Shown here one piece after another: positions 5,777 through 12,166 of a stretch of 12,166 bases of DNA; positions within the stretch are counted from its first letter, which is position 1, and every line of letters begins with the position of its first letter. The notes under the pieces are model-generated. The model was not told where the DNA came from and did no database searches. It saw only the letters and a list, made by a program, of their open reading frames with translations. The DNA comes from Ignavibacteriota bacterium. Its GTDB lineage: Bacteria > Bacteroidota > Ignavibacteria > Palsa-1295. The position numbers were made by a program, and so were the translations under genes. The stretch covers positions 1 to 12,166 of the forward strand of contig JANYLL010000364.1 of NCBI GenBank assembly GCA_025357895.1. Direction: 5' to 3'.

Positions 5777-7846
5777 CTATGATTCATCATCAGGCATCCG
5801 GTTGCCGCGATTCTCATCGGGATTTGACGGGCGCCCTCTATTTGGGTCGAACCCGCCCGGACGCCTTGGAGCACCGCCTGGCTGATAACCTCCACCGCTG
5901 CCCTGATTACGGTCGCGATAACCGCCGCCGCCGCCTTGTCCGCCGCTATAACCGCCACCTTGATTACGGTCACGGTATCCGCCGCCGCCGCCATAACCGC
6001 CACCTTGATTACGGTCACGGTATCCACCGCCGCTTTGACCGCCACCGCCTGCCGGACGATAGCCGCTGCCACCACCGCCTTGGTTGCGGTCACGGTATCC
6101 ACCGCCGCCGCCGCCCTGATTACGATCTGCATAACCACCACTCGGACGGTAACCGCCGCCACTGCCGCCTTGGTTACGATCACGATATCCACCGCCGCCG
6201 CCTTGCGTCGGACGGTCATATCCACCACGACCCGGTCCTGCAGGATTTGGTCTGTTAAAACGAGGCTGGTCAAAATTCTGATCGCCACGGGGTCTCGGAG
6301 TAAATCCTCCCGGATTGCGCTGTTGAGGTCCTGTTTGATAAACATTGACGGTACGGCGCGGGCGCATTCCCCCTCCCGCTCCACCTTCCTGCGGACCTCT
6401 CCAATTGCCTTGTGGACGCGGGGCATAACCGCCACCACCGCCTCTACGATCTTCGTATGGTCTACGATTATCATAACCGCCCTGCTGCTGTCTTCCAAAT
6501 CCTCCTGATCTTTCACCTTGATTCCTGTCCCGGAATCCTCCGCCGCCGCCCGGACGGAAGCCACCCTGACGCGGCGCTCCGTATGCTGGTCTTGGTCCGA
6601 ATTTCGCCATGCGCTTTGCCATGCGCTTTTGGTTCTTAAGTTTCTTACGACGAGCCTGCTGGGTTTTCGAATCGCGCTGCTTACGCTGCTGTTTCGGCTT
6701 CTGAGGGTCCTTAGCAGGAGGCACTATCGCTTTCCAATGTTCATCCGACATCAGCGCTTGTGCACGTTTTGGAGATGATATAAGCGTTGCTGAATCAATT
6801 CCTAAAATTTCGTCTGCAACAAGTTTTCCTGCCAGAATTGCCGAGGCAATTGAGGTCTGGCCTGCAACATAATCATTTGCCACATACACCGTAGCGCCAA
6901 GTTTCACCTTCTGCACTTCCTGTGTTTTAAACGGGCTGCTCTTAAGCATTCCATGGCGCCAGCGTTGAATTTCGCTGTAACTCATATCCGGAAGCGCGGT
7001 GTCCATTGCTTCTTCAAAGACACGCTCGATCATAGCAAAGGTCTCGCTGTCGCCTTTATTAATATATTCGCGACTGATCTCCGAACCAAGCTGCATCACA
7101 AAAGCATTCTCCCCTTTGCGAACGCCGAGTTTGCGTTTCTTTTGTTCACGCGATAACAAATGAAGAGGAGCAGTCGGATCATCAGTGAAGAGCGTAGAGA
7201 ATGATTGCTTCATTTTCAACCGCGAAATTCCGAAAATTGCCCCGACCATCGGTTCATACTCGACTTCTGCGAGTTTCTCACATAATTTCTTTATCGTGCG
7301 TGTTCCTTCAGCATGAGCTTGTAAAAGTGTTAGCGCCTCCGGTGCCGGAACGGCTAATACGATCGTATTCGATTCGATCTTTTCGCCTCGCTGATTTTTC
7401 ATGGTGATATTTTTATCTCCAGGAATGAATTCGCTGATGCGTGTATGAGTACGCGTCGGAATTTCATGTGCTAATGCTTCGGCAAAAGCCTTCATGCCTG
7501 CTTCAAGGTAAAACCATTCCGGTGCGTCATTTTTTTTCGCTGAAGCGATCGAGCGTCCATCAAACTGAAGGACATTTCCAGGATAGGGTTTCAGAAGTTC
7601 CAACGCTCCGCGCTCAGCGGCGATCAAGCGCAGGAGTTCGGACGCCTCTTTTTCGAGTTTGTTCGTTGTTTTGGAAAAATCAAATTTCTGCTCGCCGACA
7701 TCTATCGTCCTGTAGCCGAGGTTATGAGTTGTAGCTCTTCCGCCAAGTCCGCGGGACCATTCGAGCACAGTAACATCTTTATCAGCACGATGGAGAAAAT
7801 ATGCGGCTGCAAGTCCTGAGAAACCGCCGCCAATGATGGTTATCAT
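5777..7846 (-). CDS. Renalase-like FAD oxidoreductase fused to an RGG/YRDRNQG-repeat low-complexity tail
   Basis: The 689-residue product has two unlike halves. Residues 1 to about 350 are an FAD-binding amine-oxidase/renalase-type enzyme: dinucleotide motif GGGFSG at 6-11, acidic E29 for the ribose, SRGLGGRATT at 31-40, IDVGEQKF at 48-55, and a C-terminal flavin segment YVANDYVAGQTSIASAILAG at 321-340. Typical relatives are about 320-350 residues, so this domain is complete. Residues about 381-416 form a Lys/Arg/Gln-rich linker. From 417 to 689 the chain is Gly/Arg/Gln/Tyr/Asn-rich, with five exact YRDRNQG copies (starting at 554, 584, 609, 624, 643) plus FRDRNQG and YADRNQG variants. Such tails are known from RNA-binding proteins and DEAD-box helicases, where they bind RNA and drive condensation; that role here is inference. 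No signal peptide is seen, so it is cytoplasmic. Start ATG 7846 directly precedes the beta strand of the FAD motif. The substrate is unknown. Confidence 0.88.
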   Translation of the reverse strand: MITIIGGGFSGLAAAYFLHRADKDVTVLEWSRGLGGRATTHNLGYRTIDVGEQKFDFSKTTNKLEKEASELLRLIAAERGALELLKPYPGNVLQFDGRSIASAKKNDAPEWFYLEAGMKAFAEALAHEIPTRTHTRISEFIPGDKNITMKNQRGEKIESNTIVLAVPAPEALTLLQAHAEGTRTIKKLCEKLAEVEYEPMVGAIFGISRLKMKQSFSTLFTDDPTAPLHLLSREQKKRKLGVRKGENAFVMQLGSEISREYINKGDSETFAMIERVFEEAMDTALPDMSYSEIQRWRHGMLKSSPFKTQEVQKVKLGATVYVANDYVAGQTSIASAILAGKLVADEILGIDSATLISSPKRAQALMSDEHWKAIVPPAKDPQKPKQQRKQRDSKTQQARRKKLKNQKRMAKRMAKFGPRPAYGAPRQGGFRPGGGGGFRDRNQGERSGGFGRQQQGGYDNRRPYEDRRGGGGGYAPRPQGNWRGPQEGGAGGGMRPRRTVNVYQTGPQQRNPGGFTPRPRGDQNFDQPRFNRPNPAGPGRGGYDRPTQGGGGGYRDRNQGGSGGGYRPSGGYADRNQGGGGGGYRDRNQGGGGSGYRPAGGGGQSGGGYRDRNQGGGYGGGGGYRDRNQGGGYSGGQGGGGGYRDRNQGSGGGYQPGGAPRRPGGFDPNRGRPSNPDENRGNRMPDDES
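5882..6199 (-). repeat. Tandem degenerate repeats encoding YRDRNQG units
   Basis: Within the oxidoreductase tail, codons 550-655 consist of repeated Gly-rich spacers and YRDRNQG blocks. At DNA level 5948-5980 and 5993-6025 are identical over 33 bases, offset by 45 bases (15 codons); other copies differ by a few bases. This suggests recent expansion by slippage or unequal exchange, and possible length variation between strains. Confidence 0.85.
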
Positions 7847-8288
7847 ATTGTTATGAGTTTAATGAAAGAAAAAAAACAAGAATTGTAATCATGCGGATCT
7901 TCTCCGCCTATCCTAATAAAATAATTATGAAAATAATGCAGACTCTAAGTCCGCCAGTTTATTCGGATGGAAATACGATCCATCGCTTTAGCATGTTCCC
8001 ATGCACTTATTAAATGTGAAGTCCTGCGAACGCTAACCTACTGTAATTGCTCCGAAGCGGATTCTTTAGTTTTGTCTTTGAACCGAATTCCCGTTTGTGA
8101 GAGCGGTGTATGTTTCGTTTTACCAAGAACGTTTTTTATGCAGCTCGGAGAAGCGGTATCCATCATTTTAAAAGGGGTATCGGATCCGCAACGTAACCCT
8201 CCGGCTTGCAGTATGCTTTTATGCAAATATACAAACGGAAAGTTCTGATAATAAGTTTTCCGTAATTTTTGGAGGTCATATCTCAGAT
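7847..8288. other. Intergenic region without a convincing gene
   Basis: These 442 bases lie between two minus-strand genes and should contain the oxidoreductase promoter in the AT-rich part at 7847-7945. A 93-codon plus-strand frame (7967-8248) and a 62-codon minus-strand frame (8038-8226) overlap each other. Neither has a recognisable domain, signal peptide or ribosome site, and both are Cys/Ser-rich in the manner of chance frames. I see no tRNA or riboswitch fold. Confidence 0.6.
8235..8263. terminator. Possible terminator after the T9SS cargo gene
   Basis: ACGGAAA (8235-8241) pairs with TTTCCGT (8257-8263), extendable by G-U and U-A pairs to about 10 bp with a 9-base loop. It sits 25 bases past the stop of the minus-strand gene and is followed there by TTTGTATATTTG. 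The weak T-run makes this tentative. Confidence 0.35.
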
Positions 8289-10466
8289 TTATTTCCGGAT
8301 CACCACAAACCGCGAACAGCCGATCTCATATCCGGATTTATCTACGAGTTTTACGTAGTATGCTCCTGGGACAAAACTTGTTAACGAGAATGTAACTTCT
8401 CCGTCATTGGCATTCATTGTTATTTGTTGATTTAAGGCTGTACTTCCCTTCTCATCGGTAATGATAAGTGATCCATGAATTAGATCGGAAGAATTTACTC
8501 GCAAATGAAGAATATCACCTGCAGGATTAGGATACGATTCAAGCATTGTGTTTTGAGAGGGAGTGTTTTGCACACTGTTCACGCCAAGTTCGCTTAAGCG
8601 GCGTTTCCAGACGCTCGGTCCGCCGGAATAAAGGAATGTTCCGTCCGTTGCAAGCGGTCCCATGATATTCGTCGTTCCGCCGTTTGCAAATCTCCATCCA
8701 GCTCCGTCATTACCCATCTTGTAGATACCGTCGGCAATATTACCATTCCCTGCAACAGTAGCAAAAAGCCAGTCGGTTATTTTCAGGAATGAAGTAACAC
8801 CGGACTTCGTGTTAAAACCTTTCGGAGACCAGGTTATACCATCATCATTGGACTGAAATAATCCACTATCCAATGTTCCCAAATAAAAAATTCCATCAAA
8901 ATTATTGACAAATGAAGGTGAGTTCATAACCTTTGTGTTCTGCCATGAAGTGCCGTTATCGCTCGAACGATAGATGAAGTAAGAACTTGTAAAGGTCTGG
9001 AATGCAATTGCACGCTGAACTGCAATTACAGTCGAACCATGCGTACTTATGCATTGCGGAAGAAAATAAAATTCCGTATCGAAGGTATTGGTAAATAATA
9101 AGAGTGAATCCCATTTCGCTCCGCCGTTATCTGAGAAAAATATTCCTCCGGTTCCTGCAATAGGGTCATTGCTTTCGCGCGAAGCAAAAAGTCTTTCAGA
9201 TGCCCCTTCTGCAAGAGCGGTAATCGTCGTACTATCTATCATAGTCCAGAAAGATCCGGGACCGTTCCATGAGTATATCCCTGATCCGAATGCATAGAAT
9301 ATAAAATGTCCGTTCACAAAACCGGAGATCGGCACATCATTGAGATCCTCCAAAGTCTGAGGATCGCGCCAGACCGTACCTACATCGGAAGAAACAGAGA
9401 CTCCTCTTTCGGTTGCAGCAAATATTCTTCCATTGTTTGCACCTAGCTGCGAAACGGAAACTGCGCGAAGTCCATCAGTGCTATAGTGCCAGTTCAGGAA
9501 GTCATTTTGGGATTTGAGTATTCCTGAAGAAGAGCCAAGGAAATAAATATTATTCAATAAATAAAGCGAAAAGAAATAGGAGGCATTGGCGGGCAATCCA
9601 ATGTAGGACGCTTTCGTCCAATGACCTCCGCCGTCCCAGGAATAATAAACAATATTTAATGATGAAACTGCGATGAGATGATTTCCTGATACAGCAATGG
9701 ATGCAAAATACTCATCTTGGGAATGTGTGAGATTTGCATTTCTGGGAAATGTCCAGGAATTCCCACCATCAGCGGAGTACATCACACCACCCGTTAAACC
9801 AAGCCAGATAACATTTCCTGAAAAAACTCCGCAATGCATTTGTGAATGAAGCACGGAATCGGGTCCATTCTTCAATTGCTCCCATTGTGTTCCATTGGGT
9901 GATCGGAAAATAGCTGGAACACCATCATGATCAGTTCCTGCGATAAGATATGAATCGGTGCTCACAAGAGGTATAGGATGAGTAAAATTAAAACTTGCCG
10001 GTACAGTATGGACCCAACTCATCCCATCGTCCGAAGAAATAAATAAACCGCCATTTTGACCTTGCGCGGTAAAGAACCATAGATTCTTAAAATGACAAAG
10101 GCTTCTTACTCCGTTAATATTAGGAACTGACAAAACGCTCTGCCATGAATCACCTCCATCGCTCGAACGATAGATCTCATCGGTTTCATTATAAGAATTA
10201 TGAGTTGTGGCAGTAATGACGGTGCTGTTAAAAGCTGCGATATGAGTAAGCATGATATTTTGCAAACCGGATTCATGCCACGTTGTGCCGCTATCGGTCG
10301 AGGCATAAACGCCGTTCCCAAGATCGAACGTTGCAGCCAATAGTTTTCCATTTACGAAAGCGAAATCACTTACTCCGCCGCCGGAAGGTCCGGATGTTTG
10401 CACCCATTGAGCTAAAACATGGACCGATGATATGAGAAGGAAAAAAATGCAGGCTATAATTTTCAT
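8289..10466 (-). CDS. Secreted Asp-box (BNR/sortilin-like) beta-propeller protein with T9SS sorting domain
   Basis: From ATG at 10466 the product is 725 residues: signal peptide MKIIACIFFLLISSVHVLAQ, cleaved about A19/Q20, then a long repeat region and a sorting domain. At least nine Asp-box repeats of the S-x-D-x-G-x-x-W form are visible, for example STDSGTTW, SSDGGDSW, SSDDGMSW, SADGGNSW, SWDGGGHW and SNDDGITW. Such boxes mark beta-propeller blades in sialidase-, sortilin- and Ycf48-like proteins. The last 80-90 residues (ESYPNPAGDILHLRV, then LIITDEKGSTALNQQ, GAYYVKLVD and a terminal FVVIRK) are a type A T9SS C-terminal domain, which directs the protein through the outer membrane and is usually cut off there. 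I see no sialidase catalytic set (the R-I/L-P motif is absent), so it is more likely a binding or structural surface protein than an enzyme. The frame is open to 10520, but the extra 18 residues precede a full signal peptide. Confidence 0.87.
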   Translation of the reverse strand: MKIIACIFFLLISSVHVLAQWVQTSGPSGGGVSDFAFVNGKLLAATFDLGNGVYASTDSGTTWHESGLQNIMLTHIAAFNSTVITATTHNSYNETDEIYRSSDGGDSWQSVLSVPNINGVRSLCHFKNLWFFTAQGQNGGLFISSDDGMSWVHTVPASFNFTHPIPLVSTDSYLIAGTDHDGVPAIFRSPNGTQWEQLKNGPDSVLHSQMHCGVFSGNVIWLGLTGGVMYSADGGNSWTFPRNANLTHSQDEYFASIAVSGNHLIAVSSLNIVYYSWDGGGHWTKASYIGLPANASYFFSLYLLNNIYFLGSSSGILKSQNDFLNWHYSTDGLRAVSVSQLGANNGRIFAATERGVSVSSDVGTVWRDPQTLEDLNDVPISGFVNGHFIFYAFGSGIYSWNGPGSFWTMIDSTTITALAEGASERLFASRESNDPIAGTGGIFFSDNGGAKWDSLLLFTNTFDTEFYFLPQCISTHGSTVIAVQRAIAFQTFTSSYFIYRSSDNGTSWQNTKVMNSPSFVNNFDGIFYLGTLDSGLFQSNDDGITWSPKGFNTKSGVTSFLKITDWLFATVAGNGNIADGIYKMGNDGAGWRFANGGTTNIMGPLATDGTFLYSGGPSVWKRRLSELGVNSVQNTPSQNTMLESYPNPAGDILHLRVNSSDLIHGSLIITDEKGSTALNQQITMNANDGEVTFSLTSFVPGAYYVKLVDKSGYEIGCSRFVVIRK

Positions 10467-10629
10467 AGCGATCATAAGTAAGAAGAGAACGGTGAACATG
10501 ACCTGACGTAAAGCCAACACGATTTACCAGTCAGGCGTTCGGTGATAACCGGGTACGAATAGGTCTTTTTCTCATACCCAAAACAAATTTCCCAATTCTC
10601 CGTAAATTTCCATTTTACCATACATATCC
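10467..10629. promoter_or_regulatory. Divergent intergenic region upstream of enolase and the T9SS cargo gene
   Basis: The two flanking genes point away from each other, so promoters for both must lie here. The stretch is AT-rich near the enolase start (10590-10629), with TAAATTTC at 10603-10610 somewhat like the Bacteroidota -7 element TANNTTTG. No confident -33 partner, hairpin or operator was found. Confidence 0.3.
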
Positions 10630-11949
10630 ATGTCACTTATTCTTGATCTATTCGCGCGTGAGATTCTTGATTCACGCGGCAACCCAACAGTTGAAGCAGA
10701 TTGCATTCTTGAAGACGGATCTTTCGGAAGAGCTTCTGTTCCCAGCGGCGCATCCACCGGCGAACATGAGGCAGTCGAACTTCGCGATGGCGATAAAAAG
10801 CGTTACGGCGGAAAAGGCGTCCGCAAAGCAGTGCACAATGTCAATACAACTATAGCCGAAAACCTGCGAGGCATTCCGGCAACAGAGCAGAGAATGATCG
10901 ACGAGATGATGATCTCACTCGACGGAACAAAAAATAAATCGAAACTCGGAGCCAATGCGATTCTTGCAGTCTCCATGGCTGTTGCAAAAGCCGCTGCCGA
11001 TTCGCATGGCATGGATCTTTACCGTTATCTTGGCGGCACGAATACGAACGTCATGCCAATGCCGATGATGAATATCATTAATGGCGGTGTACATGCAGAT
11101 AATGCTCTTGACTTCCAGGAATTCATGATCCTTCCCGCAAAAGCGAAGAATTTCGCAGAAGCATTGCGCATGGGTACAGAAGTTTTTCATGCGCTTAAAT
11201 CCGTATTAAAAAAACAAGGACTCAATACCAATGTCGGCGATGAGGGCGGCTTCGCCCCAAATCTGAGTTCCGTTGACCAAACTCTCGGGTATATTTTAGA
11301 AGCTATATCACAATCCGGATATAAAGCGGGTGAAGATATTCTGCTCGGACTTGATTGCGCAGCAAGTGAGATGTGGCGCAACGGAAAATATGAGTTGTAT
11401 AAATCCACAAAGAAAACGCTGACACGCGAACAGATGGTAAAAAACTTCGAAGATCTGACACGACAATATCCGATTGCTTCAATTGAAGACGGTATGGCAG
11501 AAAATGATTGGGAAGGTTGGAAAATGTTGACCGGTGCGATCGGAGAAAAAGTCCAGCTAGTCGGCGATGATCTTTTTGTAACAAACGTAAAATATCTGCA
11601 AAAAGGAATTGATGAAGGAGTAGCAAATTCGATTCTTGTTAAAGTAAACCAGATCGGAACGCTGACAGAAACGTTCGATACGATTGCACTGGCTCAGCGC
11701 GCAGGATATTCAACGATCATCAGTCATCGCTCAGGTGAAACCGAAGATGCAACCATTGCCGATATTGCAGTAGCTACAAATGCCGGGCAGATCAAGACAG
11801 GATCACTTTCGCGCACTGACCGTATTGCAAAATATAATCAGCTTCTTCGAATAGAGGAAGAACTTGCAGGCGCATCGCACTACGCGGGTAAGAACGCGAT
11901 GAGCGTGAAGTATACGACGAATACTCCCTCAGTAAAAAGGAAAAAGTGA
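10630..11949 (+). CDS. eno: Enolase (phosphopyruvate hydratase, EC 4.2.1.11)
   Basis: This cytoplasmic glycolytic enzyme interconverts 2-phosphoglycerate and phosphoenolpyruvate. The 439 residues match the usual 420-440 length, and all key sites are visible: mobile loop SVPSGASTG (36-44), E164 in DFQEF, E205 in GDEGGFAPN, magnesium ligands D242 (GLDCAASE), E286 (SIEDGM) and D313 (VGDDLFVTN), catalytic base K338 (ILVKVNQIGT), the signature SHRSGETED (365-373) with H366, and K389 in GQIKTGS. The N-terminus IxDxxAREILDSRGNPTVE-like pattern starts four residues after the ATG, fixing the start. The C-terminal TNTPSVKRKK is a short basic extension. The stop codon overlaps the GTG start of the next gene by 4 bases. 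Confidence 0.99.
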   Translation: MSLILDLFAREILDSRGNPTVEADCILEDGSFGRASVPSGASTGEHEAVELRDGDKKRYGGKGVRKAVHNVNTTIAENLRGIPATEQRMIDEMMISLDGTKNKSKLGANAILAVSMAVAKAAADSHGMDLYRYLGGTNTNVMPMPMMNIINGGVHADNALDFQEFMILPAKAKNFAEALRMGTEVFHALKSVLKKQGLNTNVGDEGGFAPNLSSVDQTLGYILEAISQSGYKAGEDILLGLDCAASEMWRNGKYELYKSTKKTLTREQMVKNFEDLTRQYPIASIEDGMAENDWEGWKMLTGAIGEKVQLVGDDLFVTNVKYLQKGIDEGVANSILVKVNQIGTLTETFDTIALAQRAGYSTIISHRSGETEDATIADIAVATNAGQIKTGSLSRTDRIAKYNQLLRIEEELAGASHYAGKNAMSVKYTTNTPSVKRKK

Positions 11950-12166
11950 TACTAGTCGAAGATTATCTCGGACGGATCGGACTTACTGAACGTCCAAAAG
12001 CAGATCACTCCGGGCTTGTAGCACTTCAACTTGCCCATTTGATGAGTGTACCGTTCGAAACTCATGATATTCATTCGCGCATAAAAATTATCTGCAACGA
12101 ACAAGGATTTTTAAATAAAATAATTGTAAGAAAACGTGGAGGATTTTGTTATGAACTCAACACTTC
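11946..12166 (+). CDS. Arylamine N-acetyltransferase (NAT family), N-terminal part, cut by the window end
   Basis: The frame reads MILVEDYLGRIGLTERPKAD, then SVPFETHDI (34-42) and RKRGGFCYELN (62-72). These are the hallmarks of the NAT family: the YLxRIG start, the VPFEN-like motif (here VPFET) and the RGGFCYELN motif with the catalytic Cys at 68. The Cys accepts an acetyl group from acetyl-CoA and passes it to arylamines or hydrazines. The His and Asp of the triad lie beyond the window. The GTG start at 11946 overlaps the enolase TGA as GTGA, with AAAGG 5 bases upstream as a plausible ribosome site inside the enolase tail. Translational coupling is likely, though the functional link to glycolysis is unclear. 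Confidence 0.9.
   Translation, partial: MILVEDYLGRIGLTERPKADHSGLVALQLAHLMSVPFETHDIHSRIKIICNEQGFLNKIIVRKRGGFCYELNT

Noticed and set aside
5882..6199. Possible CRISPR-like or other regularly spaced array
   Set aside because: Repeat spacing is irregular, the units stay in frame with the protein, and the spacers are glycine codons rather than unique sequence.
5770..6564. Long open frames on both strands across the Gly-rich tail (5770-6564 minus; 5936-6508 and 5779-6258 plus)
   Set aside because: They are by-products of the GC-rich, low-stop repeat DNA encoding the tail. Their products are Ala/Val/Thr or Arg/His runs with no domain, while the frame through the FAD domain is continuous.
7967..8248. 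93-codon plus-strand frame between two minus-strand genes
   Set aside because: It has no domain, signal peptide or ribosome site, and a competing frame lies on the other strand. It is kept only as an unexplained region.
8955..8975. Near-palindromic ATCGCTCGAACGATAGAT at about 8957-8975, repeated near 10159-10177
   Set aside because: Both copies encode the same IYRSSD residues of Asp-box repeats, so coding repetition explains them better than a regulatory site.

Overview
The window looks like the end of a contig from a member of the Bacteroidota/Chlorobi (FCB) group. Three things point there: a secreted protein with a type IX secretion (T9SS) C-terminal sorting domain, two outer-membrane beta-barrel proteins, and a 31-residue basic protein of the AURKAIP1/COX24 (mS38) type that is common in that group. 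Several genes lack a clear Shine-Dalgarno sequence. I cannot place it to genus. Base composition is moderate and even, apart from the GC-rich glycine-codon repeats near 5.8-6.6 kb.

Layout. 1-503 (-): C-terminally broken glycosyltransferase family 39 gene, running into a perfect 119-bp fold-back inverted repeat (1-119 against 211-329) that looks like an assembly or amplification artefact at the contig end. 490-1488 (-): site-2-protease-like M50 membrane metalloprotease, overlapping the glycosyltransferase start. 1685-3043 (+): Tyr/Gly-rich putative lipoprotein, followed by 3111-4649 (+): FadL/OMPP1-like outer-membrane protein. A symmetric terminator lies at 4674-4703. 4724-5221 (-): small outer-membrane barrel. 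5267-5542 holds a dispersed-repeat-like element of the 'HPERS' type. 5543-5638 (+): tiny mS38/bS22-like ribosomal protein. Three hairpins follow at 5664-5770. 5777-7846 (-): renalase-like FAD oxidoreductase fused to a roughly 300-residue basic, RGG/YRDRNQG-repeat tail. 7847-8288 has no convincing gene. 8289-10466 (-): Asp-box beta-propeller protein with a T9SS sorting domain. 10630-11949 (+): enolase. 11946-12166 (+): start of an arylamine N-acetyltransferase overlapping enolase by 4 bases.

The genes do not form one obvious pathway: this is a housekeeping and cell-envelope neighbourhood with short transcription units in both directions. Likely co-transcribed pairs are M50 with GT39, lipoprotein with FadL-like protein, and enolase with N-acetyltransferase. 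I see no CRISPR array, transposase, phage gene or defence cassette, and no rRNA or tRNA gene. The most unusual item is the FAD oxidoreductase with a eukaryote-style RGG-like low-complexity tail. The most important caution is the fold-back at the left edge.
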